Positions 24,360-33,437 are shown, counted from the first letter of the stretch. The stretch is 64,000 nt of DNA from an uncultured Lachnospiraceae bacterium (GCA_910586015.1 CAJUGJ010000005.1:62001-126000), one strand, 5' to 3'. The notes: generated by a model not told the origin, from the letters alone. Made by a program: numbers and translations.

Positions 24360-25610
24360 ATGAAACAGCCCTTTATAACAAAAGAAAAAATAATAGATAT
24401 TGCTAAAATGTACCCAACGCCATTTCATATTTATGACGAAAAGGGGATTCGAGAAAATGCAGTTAGATTAAAAAAAGCGTTTTCATGGAATAAAGGATTT
24501 AGAGAATATTTTGCGGTTAAGGCAACTCCTAATCCCTTTATTTTAAAGATATTACAGGAAGAAGGTTGTGGTGTTGATTGTTCTTCCATGACAGAACTAC
24601 TTTTAAGTGAGGCATGTGGCTTTCATGGAAGTGATATTATGTTTTCGTCTAATGATACCCCAGAAGGAGAATTTACAAAAGTAAGACAGTTAGAAGGTAT
24701 TATTAATTTAGATGATATTACAATGATTGATTTTTTAGAAAAGGAATGTAAAATTCCAGAAACGATCTGCTGTCGTTATAATCCCGGTGGAACTTATAAG
24801 GTTAGTAATTCTATTATGGATAATCCGGGTGATGCAAAATATGGTATGACAAAAGAACAACTCATAGAAGCGTTTACCCGTTTAAAAACAATGGGAGTAA
24901 AAAACTTTGGGATTCATTCGTTTTTATGTAGTAATACTGTAACAAATGACTATTATCCGATGTTAGCAAGAACACTTTTTGAACTTGCTGTAGAGATTAC
25001 TAAAAAGACAGGAGTTTGTATTACCTTTATCAATCTCTCTGGAGGAGTAGGTGTTCCCTATTATCCCGATCAGCAACCAAATGATATTGAAGTGATTGGT
25101 GAGGGTGTAAGAAAAGCCTATGAACAGATCTTAGAGCCAGAAGGAATGGGAAATGTAGCAATCTATACAGAATTAGGAAGATATATGTTAGCTCCATATG
25201 GACATTTGATTACAAAAGTAATTCATGAAAAACACATCTATAAAGAATATATTGGGGTGGATGCCTGTGCTGTAAACTTGATGCGTCCTGCTATGTATGG
25301 AGCATATCATCATATTACAGTTTTGGGAAAAGAAGAGTTTATCTGCGATCACAAGTATGATGTTGTAGGTTCTCTTTGTGAAAACAATGATAAATTCGCT
25401 ATTGATCGTATGCTTCCTAAAATTGAAATTGGGGATTATCTTGTAATTCATGATACAGGAGCGCATGGTTTTTCTATGGGATATAATTATAATGGAAGAC
25501 TTCGTTCAGCAGAACTTTTATTAAAAATGGATCAGAGTGTAGAATTAATCAGACGTGCAGAAACGCCAAAAGATTACTTTGCAACTTTTGATTTTAGTTC
25601 TTTCTTTTAA
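24360..25610 (+). CDS. lysA: Diaminopimelate decarboxylase-like PLP enzyme
   Basis: This 416-residue fold III PLP decarboxylase converts meso-diaminopimelate to lysine in the usual family role. The PLP lysine is K54 in F-A-V-K-A-T-P-N-P. The glycine-rich phosphate site reads N-L-S-G-G-V-G-V-P. The partner-subunit motif is S-L-C-E-N-N-D, followed by G-A-H-G-F-S-M-G-Y-N-Y near the C-terminus. I start at ATG 24360, six bases after gagg; an ATG four codons earlier overlaps that site. It follows the surface-polymer genes after only 25 bases and could be cotranscribed with them, an unusual place for a lysine gene. A related substrate cannot be excluded. Confidence 0.87.
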   Translation: MKQPFITKEKIIDIAKMYPTPFHIYDEKGIRENAVRLKKAFSWNKGFREYFAVKATPNPFILKILQEEGCGVDCSSMTELLLSEACGFHGSDIMFSSNDTPEGEFTKVRQLEGIINLDDITMIDFLEKECKIPETICCRYNPGGTYKVSNSIMDNPGDAKYGMTKEQLIEAFTRLKTMGVKNFGIHSFLCSNTVTNDYYPMLARTLFELAVEITKKTGVCITFINLSGGVGVPYYPDQQPNDIEVIGEGVRKAYEQILEPEGMGNVAIYTELGRYMLAPYGHLITKVIHEKHIYKEYIGVDACAVNLMRPAMYGAYHHITVLGKEEFICDHKYDVVGSLCENNDKFAIDRMLPKIEIGDYLVIHDTGAHGFSMGYNYNGRLRSAELLLKMDQSVELIRRAETPKDYFATFDFSSFF

Positions 25611-25627
25611 TTTATTCGCTTTTCCTC

Positions 25628-25654
25628 TAAAGAAATCCAGAATTTATCCGATAA
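25628..25654 (+). promoter_or_regulatory. Sigma-28 (SigD/FliA) type promoter of the late flagellar operon
   Basis: TAAA at 25628-25631, a 15-base spacer and TCCGATAA at 25647-25654 match the flagellar sigma-28 pattern TAAA-N15-GCCGATAA with one mismatch. It lies about 50 bases before flgM. Confidence 0.75.
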
Positions 25655-25705
25655 TACAAGTAGAGGATTAGTGCTTAAAAGAATAAAAGTCAGGTGGTGA
25701 AAAGT

Positions 25706-25984
25706 ATGCGTATTGATACATTTCATAAGGTGAGCCAGCTCTATCAAGCGGATAAAACAACAAAAATTAAAAGGTCGGAGAGCAAAAGCTTCAAGGATAA
25801 AGTTGAGATTTCTCAAGCCGGAAAGGATTATCAGACAGCAAAAGCAGCAGTTGCAGCCGCCCCGGATATTCGAGAGGATAAGGTAGAGGCGATTAAGCAA
25901 AAGATTGCCTCTGGAACTTATGATGTAAGCGGAGAAAAGTTAGCAGATAAACTGATTGATCGTTATTTTAATCAATCCGTGTAA
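25706..25984 (+). CDS. flgM: Anti-sigma-28 factor FlgM
   Basis: This 92-residue protein holds the flagellar sigma factor inactive until the hook is complete and FlgM is exported. The second half matches the sigma-binding helices: D-K-V-E-I-S-Q-A-G-K-D-Y, then I-K-Q-K-I-A-S-G-T-Y and the C-terminal A-D-K-L-I-D-R-Y. The start is ATG 25706, after aggtgg. It is the first gene of the late flagellar operon, under a sigma-28 promoter, which gives the usual feedback loop. The flgN start lies 22 bases after the stop. Confidence 0.92.
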   Translation: MRIDTFHKVSQLYQADKTTKIKRSESKSFKDKVEISQAGKDYQTAKAAVAAAPDIREDKVEAIKQKIASGTYDVSGEKLADKLIDRYFNQSV

Positions 25985-26006
25985 AAGTTCGAACGGGGGG
26001 AAAAAC

Positions 26007-26522
26007 GTGGCGAGCTTAATAGAAGAATTGATTACAGTGTTACAGTCGGAAGATGAAATTTACCAGAAGTTGATTCCGATAGAAGAAAAAAAGACACAGA
26101 CTATTATTAAAAATGACCTCCAAGCCTTGCAAGAGATTACAGAACAGGAGCAGCGGGTAGTGGAACAAATCAATGCTCTTGAACGTAAAAGGCAGGAGGT
26201 CATTATTAATATGGCAACGGTGACAAACCGTAAACCAGAAACATTAAATATCAAAGCGATTGTAGAGCTTCTGAAAAAACAGCCAAAGGAACATAAGGAA
26301 TTATGCAGTGTACATGATTCTTTGAAAAAGACCTTAAAACGGCTGGTTCAAGTCAATGATCAAAATAAATCTTTAATTGAACAATCCCTAGAGATGATAG
26401 AATTCAATATGAATTTGATTCAGAGTACAAGGATGTCACCGGGGACAAATAACTATACAAAGACAGCAGCTCAATGGGAGTCGCAGATTGCACAAACAGG
26501 GATGTTTGATGCAAAACAATAA
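26007..26522 (+). CDS. flgN: Flagellar export chaperone FlgN
   Basis: This 171-residue protein, mostly helical and rich in Glu, Lys and Gln, fits the FlgN family, the export chaperone for the hook-filament junction proteins FlgK and FlgL. The identification rests on its position between flgM and flgK, its length and its amphipathic helices (N-A-L-E-R-K-R-Q-E-V near residue 60). The start is GTG 26007, six bases after a run of G; the open frame extends upstream but without a ribosome binding site. All known clients are encoded immediately downstream. Confidence 0.88.
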   Translation: MASLIEELITVLQSEDEIYQKLIPIEEKKTQTIIKNDLQALQEITEQEQRVVEQINALERKRQEVIINMATVTNRKPETLNIKAIVELLKKQPKEHKELCSVHDSLKKTLKRLVQVNDQNKSLIEQSLEMIEFNMNLIQSTRMSPGTNNYTKTAAQWESQIAQTGMFDAKQ

Positions 26523-26542
26523 CCAGAATGAGGTGAGATTCT

Positions 26543-28426
26543 ATGTCATTAATGGGTAGTTTGTATATCGGTGTATCCGGGCTTAGAGCAAGCCAGTACT
26601 CTTTGAATACAACCGGTCATAATCTTGCAAATGTAGATACGGAGGGCTATGTCAGGCAGCAAGTGCTTCTTGGCAGTTCTCCGTTTGTAAATTTAGGTCA
26701 AACAGCATACAATACCTTACAAAGTGGTCTAGGAGTAGATACACAGGCAGTATTACAAGTTCGAGATACTTTTTTGGATAAGGCATACCGAAGAGAGGTA
26801 GGACGTCAGGGTTTTTATGATTCTCAGTATGAAACAGTAGATGAAATTGAAAATCAAATGGGAGAATTACAAGGTGTCGCTTTTCAAAATAACCTTGAAG
26901 ATCTTTGGGAAGCCTTACAGGAGTTAGCAAAAGAACCAGACAGTCTTGTAACACGTGCTTCTTTAATTGAAACGGGAGTTAGTTTTATTGAGCGTGCTGA
27001 AAATATACATAATCAGCTAAAAGAATATCAATTAAATCTGAATAGTAAAATTAAATCCAATGTTGATAGAATCAATGAAATTGGAGATCGTATCGACGAA
27101 TTAAATAATAAAATCAGTGGATATGAAGCAGCAAAACAAGAACATGCCAATGATTTAAGAGATGAGAGAAATAGTCTTTTAGATGAATTGGGACAGCTTA
27201 TCAAAATATCTTATCGTGAAAATCCACAGGGAAAAGTAACTGTAGTCGCAGAAGGAGTACCATTTGTATTAGAGGATATGGTGCTTCATATGAGTACAAA
27301 GACGATTGCAGACTTACAGTTTGAAAAGTTAGAGTTAGATGAAGACGGAAATCTTCCAGAGGGGATATCTGCAAATGAAAATTCACAGATGTTAGTTCCG
27401 ATCTGGCCTTCCTATGGAGATGCTGAAGTTTTTGATTTTAATAGACTTCCTTCATTAGAAGAACGTACAGATATAGGCTCGCTAAAAGGTCTTTTATTGG
27501 CAAGAGGAACTAAAGTTGCTAACTATTTGGACATTCCAGTTGCACCGGTGAAAGATAATTTTTATGATGAAGATGGAGAGTTTTTATCGGAAGAATATGA
27601 TTTTGCACTCAATGAGTACAATTTAGCTGTAGAAAAGTATAATAGAGAAATCAATCCTTCTATTATCATGAGCACTCAAGCACAGTTTGATCAATTAATT
27701 CACGGAATTGTAACTACTTTAAACGATATTTTATGTCCAAATAAAGAAGTAGTCATACCAGCAGGAACTACAGTTACTATGCCAAATGGGACAGAATATA
27801 CATACGAAGAGGATACGACAATTAAGATTTTAGATGAGGAAAATGCTCCGATTGGTATGGATGGACCTCCGGCAACACTAGGAGAGGAATTATTTTCAAG
27901 AAAATCTATTCCGAGATATTTAGATCCACAGGAGATTACACTAGAAGACGGAACGACCTTGACAGCAAGAATTTATTATGAAGAGGATAAAAGTGATAAT
28001 TATTCACTTTATACGCTTGGAGAGATCCGTGTAAATCAAAAAGTTTTGGAAGATCAGTCTAAACTGCCTCTGACACTACAAGGGGGAACAAAAGATTACG
28101 ACTTAGAAACCGCAAATAAATTAGTTACAGCATGGCAGACTCCATTTGCAACTTTAGATCCAAATACTTTGACCATGAATAATTTTGATCAGTATTATAA
28201 TGCGTTTATTGGAGAAATTGCAGCAAAAGGAGAAAAGTTAGATTCTATTTGTAAAAATCAGCAGGTGATGACAGATAGTTTAAATAACCAGAGAATGGAA
28301 GTTGCAGGAGTTTCTTCCGATGAAGAATTGACCAATATGATTAAGTTCCATCATGCCTATAATGCTGCAGCAAGATATGTCAACGTAGTAGATGATATGT
28401 TGGAACATCTTCTTACAAGAATGTAA
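26543..28426 (+). CDS. flgK: Hook-filament junction protein FlgK (first copy)
   Basis: This 627-residue protein joins hook and filament. The N-terminal export and polymerisation region is typical (L-Y-I-G-V-S-G-L-R-A-S-Q, then T-T-G-H-N-L-A-N-V-D-T-E-G-Y). The C-terminal coil is also typical (M-E-V-A-G-V-S-S-D-E-E-L, then Y-N-A-A-A-R-Y-V-N-V-V-D). The middle is an acidic variable region of about 300 residues that should face outward. It lies 20 bases after flgN with a strong tgaggtga site. A second FlgK-type gene follows after 17 bases, so one of the two may have a special role. Confidence 0.92.
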   Translation: MSLMGSLYIGVSGLRASQYSLNTTGHNLANVDTEGYVRQQVLLGSSPFVNLGQTAYNTLQSGLGVDTQAVLQVRDTFLDKAYRREVGRQGFYDSQYETVDEIENQMGELQGVAFQNNLEDLWEALQELAKEPDSLVTRASLIETGVSFIERAENIHNQLKEYQLNLNSKIKSNVDRINEIGDRIDELNNKISGYEAAKQEHANDLRDERNSLLDELGQLIKISYRENPQGKVTVVAEGVPFVLEDMVLHMSTKTIADLQFEKLELDEDGNLPEGISANENSQMLVPIWPSYGDAEVFDFNRLPSLEERTDIGSLKGLLLARGTKVANYLDIPVAPVKDNFYDEDGEFLSEEYDFALNEYNLAVEKYNREINPSIIMSTQAQFDQLIHGIVTTLNDILCPNKEVVIPAGTTVTMPNGTEYTYEEDTTIKILDEENAPIGMDGPPATLGEELFSRKSIPRYLDPQEITLEDGTTLTARIYYEEDKSDNYSLYTLGEIRVNQKVLEDQSKLPLTLQGGTKDYDLETANKLVTAWQTPFATLDPNTLTMNNFDQYYNAFIGEIAAKGEKLDSICKNQQVMTDSLNNQRMEVAGVSSDEELTNMIKFHHAYNAAARYVNVVDDMLEHLLTRM

Positions 28427-28443
28427 AAAGGGAGGAAGAAAAT

Positions 28444-30291
28444 ATGCCATCAACATTTTTTGGTTTAACGATTGGAAAGTCAGGAATCTATGCAGCTAAT
28501 GCAGGAATTAACACAACTGCTCATAATATTTCCAATGCAGAAACAGAAGGCTATTCAAGACAACAGGTAAAACAGGAAGCAAGTAGTGCACTTCGCGTTT
28601 ATAGTAGTTACGGTATGGCTGGAACTGGTGTAGATGTTAAGGATATCGTTCAGGTTCGTGATGAATATTATGATCTGAAATATTTAAAAAACAGTACATT
28701 ACTTGGCGAATATGATACAAAGAATAGTTATATGACACAGATTGAAAGTTATTTTAATGAATTAACATTGGATGGATTTACAACAACATTTAATAAATTT
28801 TATGATAGTTTACAAGAGCTTACAAAAAGTCCTGCCGATTTAACGATTCGAACTCAAGTTTCTAGTTATGGTCAAAGTTTTTGCGAATATTTTAACTTCC
28901 TTTCAGAAAGTTTGAGAAAGGTTCAGGATGAATGTAATATTGAAGTTAAAAATCAGGTAGAACATGTCAATTCTATTACTTCAAGAATTGCTTCTCTTAA
29001 TAAACAGATCAATGTGATAGAGGTAAATGGTAGAAGAGCCAACGATCTACGAGATCAAAGAGCCCTGTTAATTGATGAACTCTCTAAATCAGGTGCTGTT
29101 AAAGTAACAGAGCGTGTCATAGGAGATGATGTAGGTATTTCAAGTTATATTGTACGTATAAATGGACAGATCATAGTAGAAGATGATCATGTCAACAATT
29201 TAATTTGTGTACCAAGAAAAGAAAAAATCAATCAGATGGATATTGATGGATTGTTTGATATTGCATTTGAGGATGGTTCAAAGTTTAGTTTAGACAGTGG
29301 AACTTTAGGTGGAGCATTTTATGCTTTAATGCAGGTTCGAGATGGAAACAACGAAGAGGCTTTTCATGGCAAAGCAGAAGGTGGCGAAGGGGATTATACA
29401 ATAAGAATCACGAATACGAATTATAATAGTGAAATGAGATTGAATATTCCACCACAGGGAAAGTTGACAGTTGGAAATTATGAGTATACTTATACTGGTT
29501 TTCAGGTGACAAAAGACGAAGAAACTGGAGAGTATATCTATGAATTTTCTTTGGATGAAAGAGAACAAGGATTAGCCTATTCTTATGAGGAAGAAGAAGT
29601 TTATATTGGACAAAACATTGACTATAAAGGAATCCCATATTATATGGCACAGATGAATGAATTTCTTCGAACCTTTTCCAAAGAATTTAACGATATCCAC
29701 AAAACAGGGCAAGATCTCAACGGAGAAAAAGGATTGGATTTCTTTAACGCAATGGATGTTGTAAGCGGAAAAGATTATGTTTTTGAAAATTCAGAAGAGA
29801 ATGAAGAAGCAGGTGTTCTTTTTACCTCAAAAACAGGTGCATATGCCTTAGAAGAGGAAGAAAAGAATTATGGAAGTTATTATTTTATGACAACACAAAA
29901 TTGTCGTGTTACGCAAGAAGTCTATAAAGATGAAAAAAAGTTTGCAGCAGCTTCTAATATTCATGATGGTGTAGAGCAAGCAGATGTGGCATTAAAACTT
30001 TTAGCGTTAAAAACAGATGAAACGATGTTTCACCAAGGAAAGCCGATGAGCTTTTTTCAGACATTAGTAGCAGAAATTGGAATTGATACAGATAAAACCA
30101 AAAGTTTGTCAGAAAGTCAGGAAAACATTTTGGCTTCGGTTACAAATCAAAGACTTTCTATTAGTGGTGTAGATTCAGACGAAGAAGGAATGAATTTAAT
30201 TCGGTATCAGAATGCCTATAATCTTTCTGCAAAGGTAATTTCAGTTATGGATGAGATTTATGAGCGTCTGATTAACTATATGGGTGCTTAA
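28444..30291 (+). CDS. flgK2: Hook-filament junction protein FlgK (second copy)
   Basis: This 615-residue protein shares the FlgK ends: G-L-T-I-G-K-S-G-I-Y-A-A-N, then T-T-A-H-N-I-S-N-A-E-T-E-G-Y-S at the N-terminus, and L-S-I-S-G-V-D-S-D-E-E-G with Y-N-L-S-A-K-V-I-S-V at the C-terminus. It differs from the first copy throughout the middle. A ggaggaag site precedes ATG 28444. Tandem FlgK genes are an ancient or functional paralogy rather than a fresh duplication, since DNA identity is low. The symbol with suffix is only a label. Confidence 0.9.
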   Translation: MPSTFFGLTIGKSGIYAANAGINTTAHNISNAETEGYSRQQVKQEASSALRVYSSYGMAGTGVDVKDIVQVRDEYYDLKYLKNSTLLGEYDTKNSYMTQIESYFNELTLDGFTTTFNKFYDSLQELTKSPADLTIRTQVSSYGQSFCEYFNFLSESLRKVQDECNIEVKNQVEHVNSITSRIASLNKQINVIEVNGRRANDLRDQRALLIDELSKSGAVKVTERVIGDDVGISSYIVRINGQIIVEDDHVNNLICVPRKEKINQMDIDGLFDIAFEDGSKFSLDSGTLGGAFYALMQVRDGNNEEAFHGKAEGGEGDYTIRITNTNYNSEMRLNIPPQGKLTVGNYEYTYTGFQVTKDEETGEYIYEFSLDEREQGLAYSYEEEEVYIGQNIDYKGIPYYMAQMNEFLRTFSKEFNDIHKTGQDLNGEKGLDFFNAMDVVSGKDYVFENSEENEEAGVLFTSKTGAYALEEEEKNYGSYYFMTTQNCRVTQEVYKDEKKFAAASNIHDGVEQADVALKLLALKTDETMFHQGKPMSFFQTLVAEIGIDTDKTKSLSESQENILASVTNQRLSISGVDSDEEGMNLIRYQNAYNLSAKVISVMDEIYERLINYMGA

Positions 30292-30328
30292 AAATAGGTA
30301 AATTACTGTAGAAAGAGAGGACAGTACA

Positions 30329-31885
30329 ATGCGTGTTACAAATAAAATGATGACCAATAACATGCTTTATAATATTAATAATAATAAGAATGCTATGTCA
30401 AAGTTAGAAATGCAGTATGCCACAGGGTTAAAAATTCAAAAACCCTCAGAAGATCCAATTATAGCAGTACGTGCACTGAAACTCCGCACCAATTTGTCAG
30501 AACTGAATCAATATTATGAAAGAAATATTCCGGATGCTTATGCGTGGATGGATGCAACAGAGAGTTCCCTAGAAGTAGTAAATGATATTTTAACACAAGT
30601 ACACACATATTGCGTTCAGGGAGCGAATGATCCGCTGACCGAAGAAGATCGCAATAATATTGTGAAAACCTTGGAAGAACTAAAACAGCAAATCTATCAA
30701 GAGGGAAATACTAACTATGCAGGAAGATATGTGTTTACAGGATTTAAAACAGATACCAGTTTAGTATTTAATGAACCGACTTCACAGTATAATTATAAGA
30801 TGACCGAATGTCTGGCAGGCACAGATATTGATTTAATTAAACGTCCGATTTATTCATTAGACATAAATGCTTATAATCCAGATGATCCACAGGCAAGTGA
30901 TTTTACCCAAAAACCAAATGTAATTGAGGCATATCGGCTTCGGCTTGCATATGACGATTTAAAGAAAGAAGACGAAGACGGAACAATTAAAGTTACTTTT
31001 CCAACTTTAGATGAAGAAGGAAAATATCAATACGATGAAGATGGCGTTTTAATAGAAGAAGAATATTCTGGAGATATTGTTTTCATGGGATCTACAGAAG
31101 CCTCTGCTTATGAACCAGAGGAGGGAGTGATCCACTATTTGACTGATACAGGAGAATTGATTATTCCTCCTGATCTTTATAATGAATGGAGTAATCGTCC
31201 AAGTATTCATGTAGAGTATGAAAAGAATAAATTTTTTAAAAACGATCTTCGACCAGAACACTACTTTGACTGTACAGTAACGGATCTTAGTGACGTAAAT
31301 GAAGACGATCCTGATGGAGAACAAGAACCTCTTGTTTATACAAAACAAAATCAGCAACTTCAATACGAGATCAATTTTAGTCAAAAGATGACAATTAATA
31401 CTCAGGGCAGTGATGCAATTTTACACGATTCTGGACGTATTATTGATGAAATGGTGAGTGCAATTAACAATGTAATAGATACTCAGACTAAGATTGATGA
31501 AACAAAAAAGATGCTTTCTGATAGTTCTCTTACAGAACAACAAAAAGCGGCACTGAATGAGATGTTAGGAATTTTAAATACAGAATATACCTTAAAAACA
31601 GAAGTAATGCAGTCGTGTTTTGCAAGAGGCTTAACAGAAATTGAAAAACAGCAGAATGTAGTTAGTGTTGCTTCAGCAGATTTAGGAAGCCGATATGTTC
31701 GTTTACAATTAACAGAAAGCAGACTTTCTACTGAGCAGACAGATTTTGAAGAGATGCTGTCAAACAATGAAGATGCAGATATTGTGGATACAGTTATAAA
31801 TTATAACTCTCAGGAGACAATATATAATGCTGCTCTGTCAGCGGCTGCAAAGGTAGTAAAAAATACATTACTTGATTTTATTTAA
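30329..31885 (+). CDS. flgL: Hook-filament junction protein FlgL, enlarged
   Basis: This protein is the second junction zone, between FlgK and flagellin. The N-terminus (M-R-V-T-N-K-M-M, then Q-Y-A-T-G-L-K-I-Q-K-P-S-E-D-P) and the C-terminal helices (F-E-E-M-L-S-N-N-E-D-A-D, then Y-N-A-A-L-S-A-A-A-K-V) are typical. At 518 residues it is far longer than the usual 300 or so. The extra part lies at about residues 150-360 and is rich in Asp, Glu and Tyr (D-P-D-G-E-Q-E-P-L and similar). The insert should sit on the outer face of the filament. A gagagga site precedes the ATG. Confidence 0.9.
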   Translation: MRVTNKMMTNNMLYNINNNKNAMSKLEMQYATGLKIQKPSEDPIIAVRALKLRTNLSELNQYYERNIPDAYAWMDATESSLEVVNDILTQVHTYCVQGANDPLTEEDRNNIVKTLEELKQQIYQEGNTNYAGRYVFTGFKTDTSLVFNEPTSQYNYKMTECLAGTDIDLIKRPIYSLDINAYNPDDPQASDFTQKPNVIEAYRLRLAYDDLKKEDEDGTIKVTFPTLDEEGKYQYDEDGVLIEEEYSGDIVFMGSTEASAYEPEEGVIHYLTDTGELIIPPDLYNEWSNRPSIHVEYEKNKFFKNDLRPEHYFDCTVTDLSDVNEDDPDGEQEPLVYTKQNQQLQYEINFSQKMTINTQGSDAILHDSGRIIDEMVSAINNVIDTQTKIDETKKMLSDSSLTEQQKAALNEMLGILNTEYTLKTEVMQSCFARGLTEIEKQQNVVSVASADLGSRYVRLQLTESRLSTEQTDFEEMLSNNEDADIVDTVINYNSQETIYNAALSAAAKVVKNTLLDFI

Positions 31886-31900
31886 GTAGTCAGTGATAGG

Positions 31901-31991
31901 AGCTGTTGTAAGATAAAATTTTTATACCATATATGGATAGAAAATATAATACCCAAAACATATGGTAGTTAAAATCTATTTTACAACAGCT
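31901..31991 (+). repeat. Two-tier inverted repeat between flgL and fliW
   Basis: An outer perfect stem of 11 bp (31901-31911 with 31981-31991) encloses an inner perfect stem of 8 bp (31925-31932 with 31960-31967). The T-content after the outer stem is modest. It may act as a partial terminator or mRNA end that separates the flgM-flgL transcript from fliW-csrA. Confidence 0.6.
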
Positions 31992-32028
31992 TTATTTGAT
32001 CTTAAAGTAAGAAAAAGGAGAAAAAGAA

Positions 32029-32496
32029 ATGCTTGTAAAGACAAAACATTTTGGAGAAATTGAACTGGCAGAGGATAAAGTACTAACATTTGAGAATGGA
32101 ATTTTAGGATTTGAAAATCAAAAGCATTATACTATTTTATATAATAATGAAAATGAAACCAGATCTTCAATCTCATGGCTTCAAAGTTTAGAAGAGCCAA
32201 CATTAGCACTTCCAATTATTCATCCTGATCTAGTAAAGGAGGACTATAATCCAATTGTAAATGAAGACGCATTACAATCTCTTGGAAATTTGAATGAAGA
32301 AAACCAAGTGGTTTTTGTGACGTTGACAGTTCCTTCGGATTTAACCAAAATGACAGTAAATTTAAAAGCTCCTCTTGTAATTAATGCAGATACTAAAAAG
32401 GGATGTCAGCTCATTGCGGAAAATAGCGATTATCCAGTAAAATTTGCAGTTTATGAGCAGTTTCAAAAGCTCAAAGAAACAAAGGGGGAACAGTAA
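32029..32496 (+). CDS. fliW: Flagellar assembly factor FliW
   Basis: FliW binds CsrA and releases it from flagellin mRNA, and flagellin in turn displaces FliW; this partner-switch paces flagellin synthesis. The 155-residue product has the family blocks F-E-N-G-I-L-G-F-E near residue 25 and V-N-L-K-A-P-L-V-I-N near residue 115. A strong aaaaaggag site precedes ATG 32029. The stop overlaps the csrA start by one base (TAATG), so the two proteins are translationally coupled, as expected for partners. Confidence 0.95.
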   Translation: MLVKTKHFGEIELAEDKVLTFENGILGFENQKHYTILYNNENETRSSISWLQSLEEPTLALPIIHPDLVKEDYNPIVNEDALQSLGNLNEENQVVFVTLTVPSDLTKMTVNLKAPLVINADTKKGCQLIAENSDYPVKFAVYEQFQKLKETKGEQ

Positions 32497-32714
32497 TGCT
32501 GGCTTTGTCGAGAAAAATGAATGAATCTATTATGCTTGGAAATGATATTGAAGTGACTATTCTTGAAATTAAAGGTGATCAGGTAAAGGTTGGAATTCGT
32601 GCACCGAAATCCGTTTCTATTTACCGAAAAGAAATTTATTTACAGATTCAACAGTCTAATAAAGAAGCAGTAGAAGAGAGTACATCTGTAGATATTATTC
32701 AAAAATTATTGTAA
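32496..32714 (+). CDS. csrA: Carbon storage regulator CsrA
   Basis: This is a 72-residue RNA-binding post-transcriptional regulator that binds GGA-containing sites near ribosome binding sites. The family start M-L-A-L-S-R-K-M-N-E-S-I and the block V-G-I-R-A-P-K-S-V-S-I-Y-R are intact, with the RNA-contact arginine present. It is coupled to fliW by a one-base overlap. The ORF is followed by a perfect hairpin at 32768-32812. In the related Bacillus system the main target is flagellin mRNA; the flagellin gene is not in this window. Confidence 0.95.
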   Translation: MLALSRKMNESIMLGNDIEVTILEIKGDQVKVGIRAPKSVSIYRKEIYLQIQQSNKEAVEESTSVDIIQKLL

Positions 32715-32767
32715 TAGTCATTTAAACCACACAACAAAACCATGAATATAGTTCTATTGAAAATCTT

Positions 32768-32812
32768 AAAGCAGATATCCAAAAAATCGACATATTTTTG
32801 GATATCTGCTTT
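32768..32812 (+). terminator. Terminator of the fliW-csrA unit
   Basis: A perfect stem of 18 bp joins 32768-32785 with 32795-32812. A short T tail follows. Confidence 0.75.
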
Positions 32813-32874
32813 TGAAATTGTCTTTCTAAAAAATTTTTATCTCAACGTTTATCGTAATAAACTTTAAAAAATAG

Positions 32875-32903
32875 TTGCAATTTGAAAAAAAATATGATAA
32901 TAT
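32875..32903 (+). promoter_or_regulatory. Promoter of the ACT-hom operon
   Basis: TTGCAA at 32875-32880 and TAATAT at 32898-32903 have a 17-base spacer. The leader before ATG 32962 contains a small hairpin (tccttat with ataagga) whose 3' arm touches the ribosome binding site region. Confidence 0.5.
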
Positions 32904-32961
32904 ATCCATTCAAGACGGACAATTGTATTCCTTATACATACAATAAGGATGGAGAATAAAA

Positions 32962-33402
32962 ATGGAAGAAGATAAGTATTTTATTGTAAAGAAGAAGGCA
33001 GTTCCAGAAGTATTACTTAAAGTAGTAGAAGCAAAGAGATTGTTAGAATCGGAACGGGCAGTAACTATTCAAGAGGCAGCAGATGCAGTGGAAATCAGTC
33101 GTAGCTCTTTTTATAAGTATAAAGATGATATTTTTCCGTTTCATGAGAATACTAGGGGTAAAACAATCAATCTTATGCTTCAAATGGATGATAAGCCCGG
33201 ATTACTTTCTGTAATTCTCAACGAGATTGCAAAGTGCAGTGCAAATATTTTAACGATCCATCAGAGTATTCCCATCGGTGGAATTGCTACTTTGACATTG
33301 GGAATTGAGATACTTCCTCAAACAGTTGAAGTACAAGAAATGATTACAATGATTGAAAAAACAGAAGGAATACACTCTCTTAAGATTCTTGGAAGAGAAT
33401 AG
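32962..33402 (+). CDS. ACT domain protein of the PheB type
   Basis: This 146-residue protein has an N-terminal helix-turn-helix-like part (V-T-I-Q-E-A-A-D-A-V-E-I-S-R-S-S-F-Y-K-Y) and a C-terminal ACT domain (D-D-K-P-G-L-L-S-V-I, then G-G-I-A-T-L-T-L-G). ACT domains bind amino acids and usually report end-product levels. Such proteins commonly precede homoserine dehydrogenase in Clostridia. Location 36 bases before hom argues for control of threonine/methionine synthesis, either as a DNA-binding regulator or as an allosteric partner of the short dehydrogenase. The molecular mechanism is not established here. Confidence 0.85.
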   Translation: MEEDKYFIVKKKAVPEVLLKVVEAKRLLESERAVTIQEAADAVEISRSSFYKYKDDIFPFHENTRGKTINLMLQMDDKPGLLSVILNEIAKCSANILTIHQSIPIGGIATLTLGIEILPQTVEVQEMITMIEKTEGIHSLKILGRE

Positions 33403-33437
33403 TGACTAATTGATGCCAAAGGAGGGTATGGAGCGAG

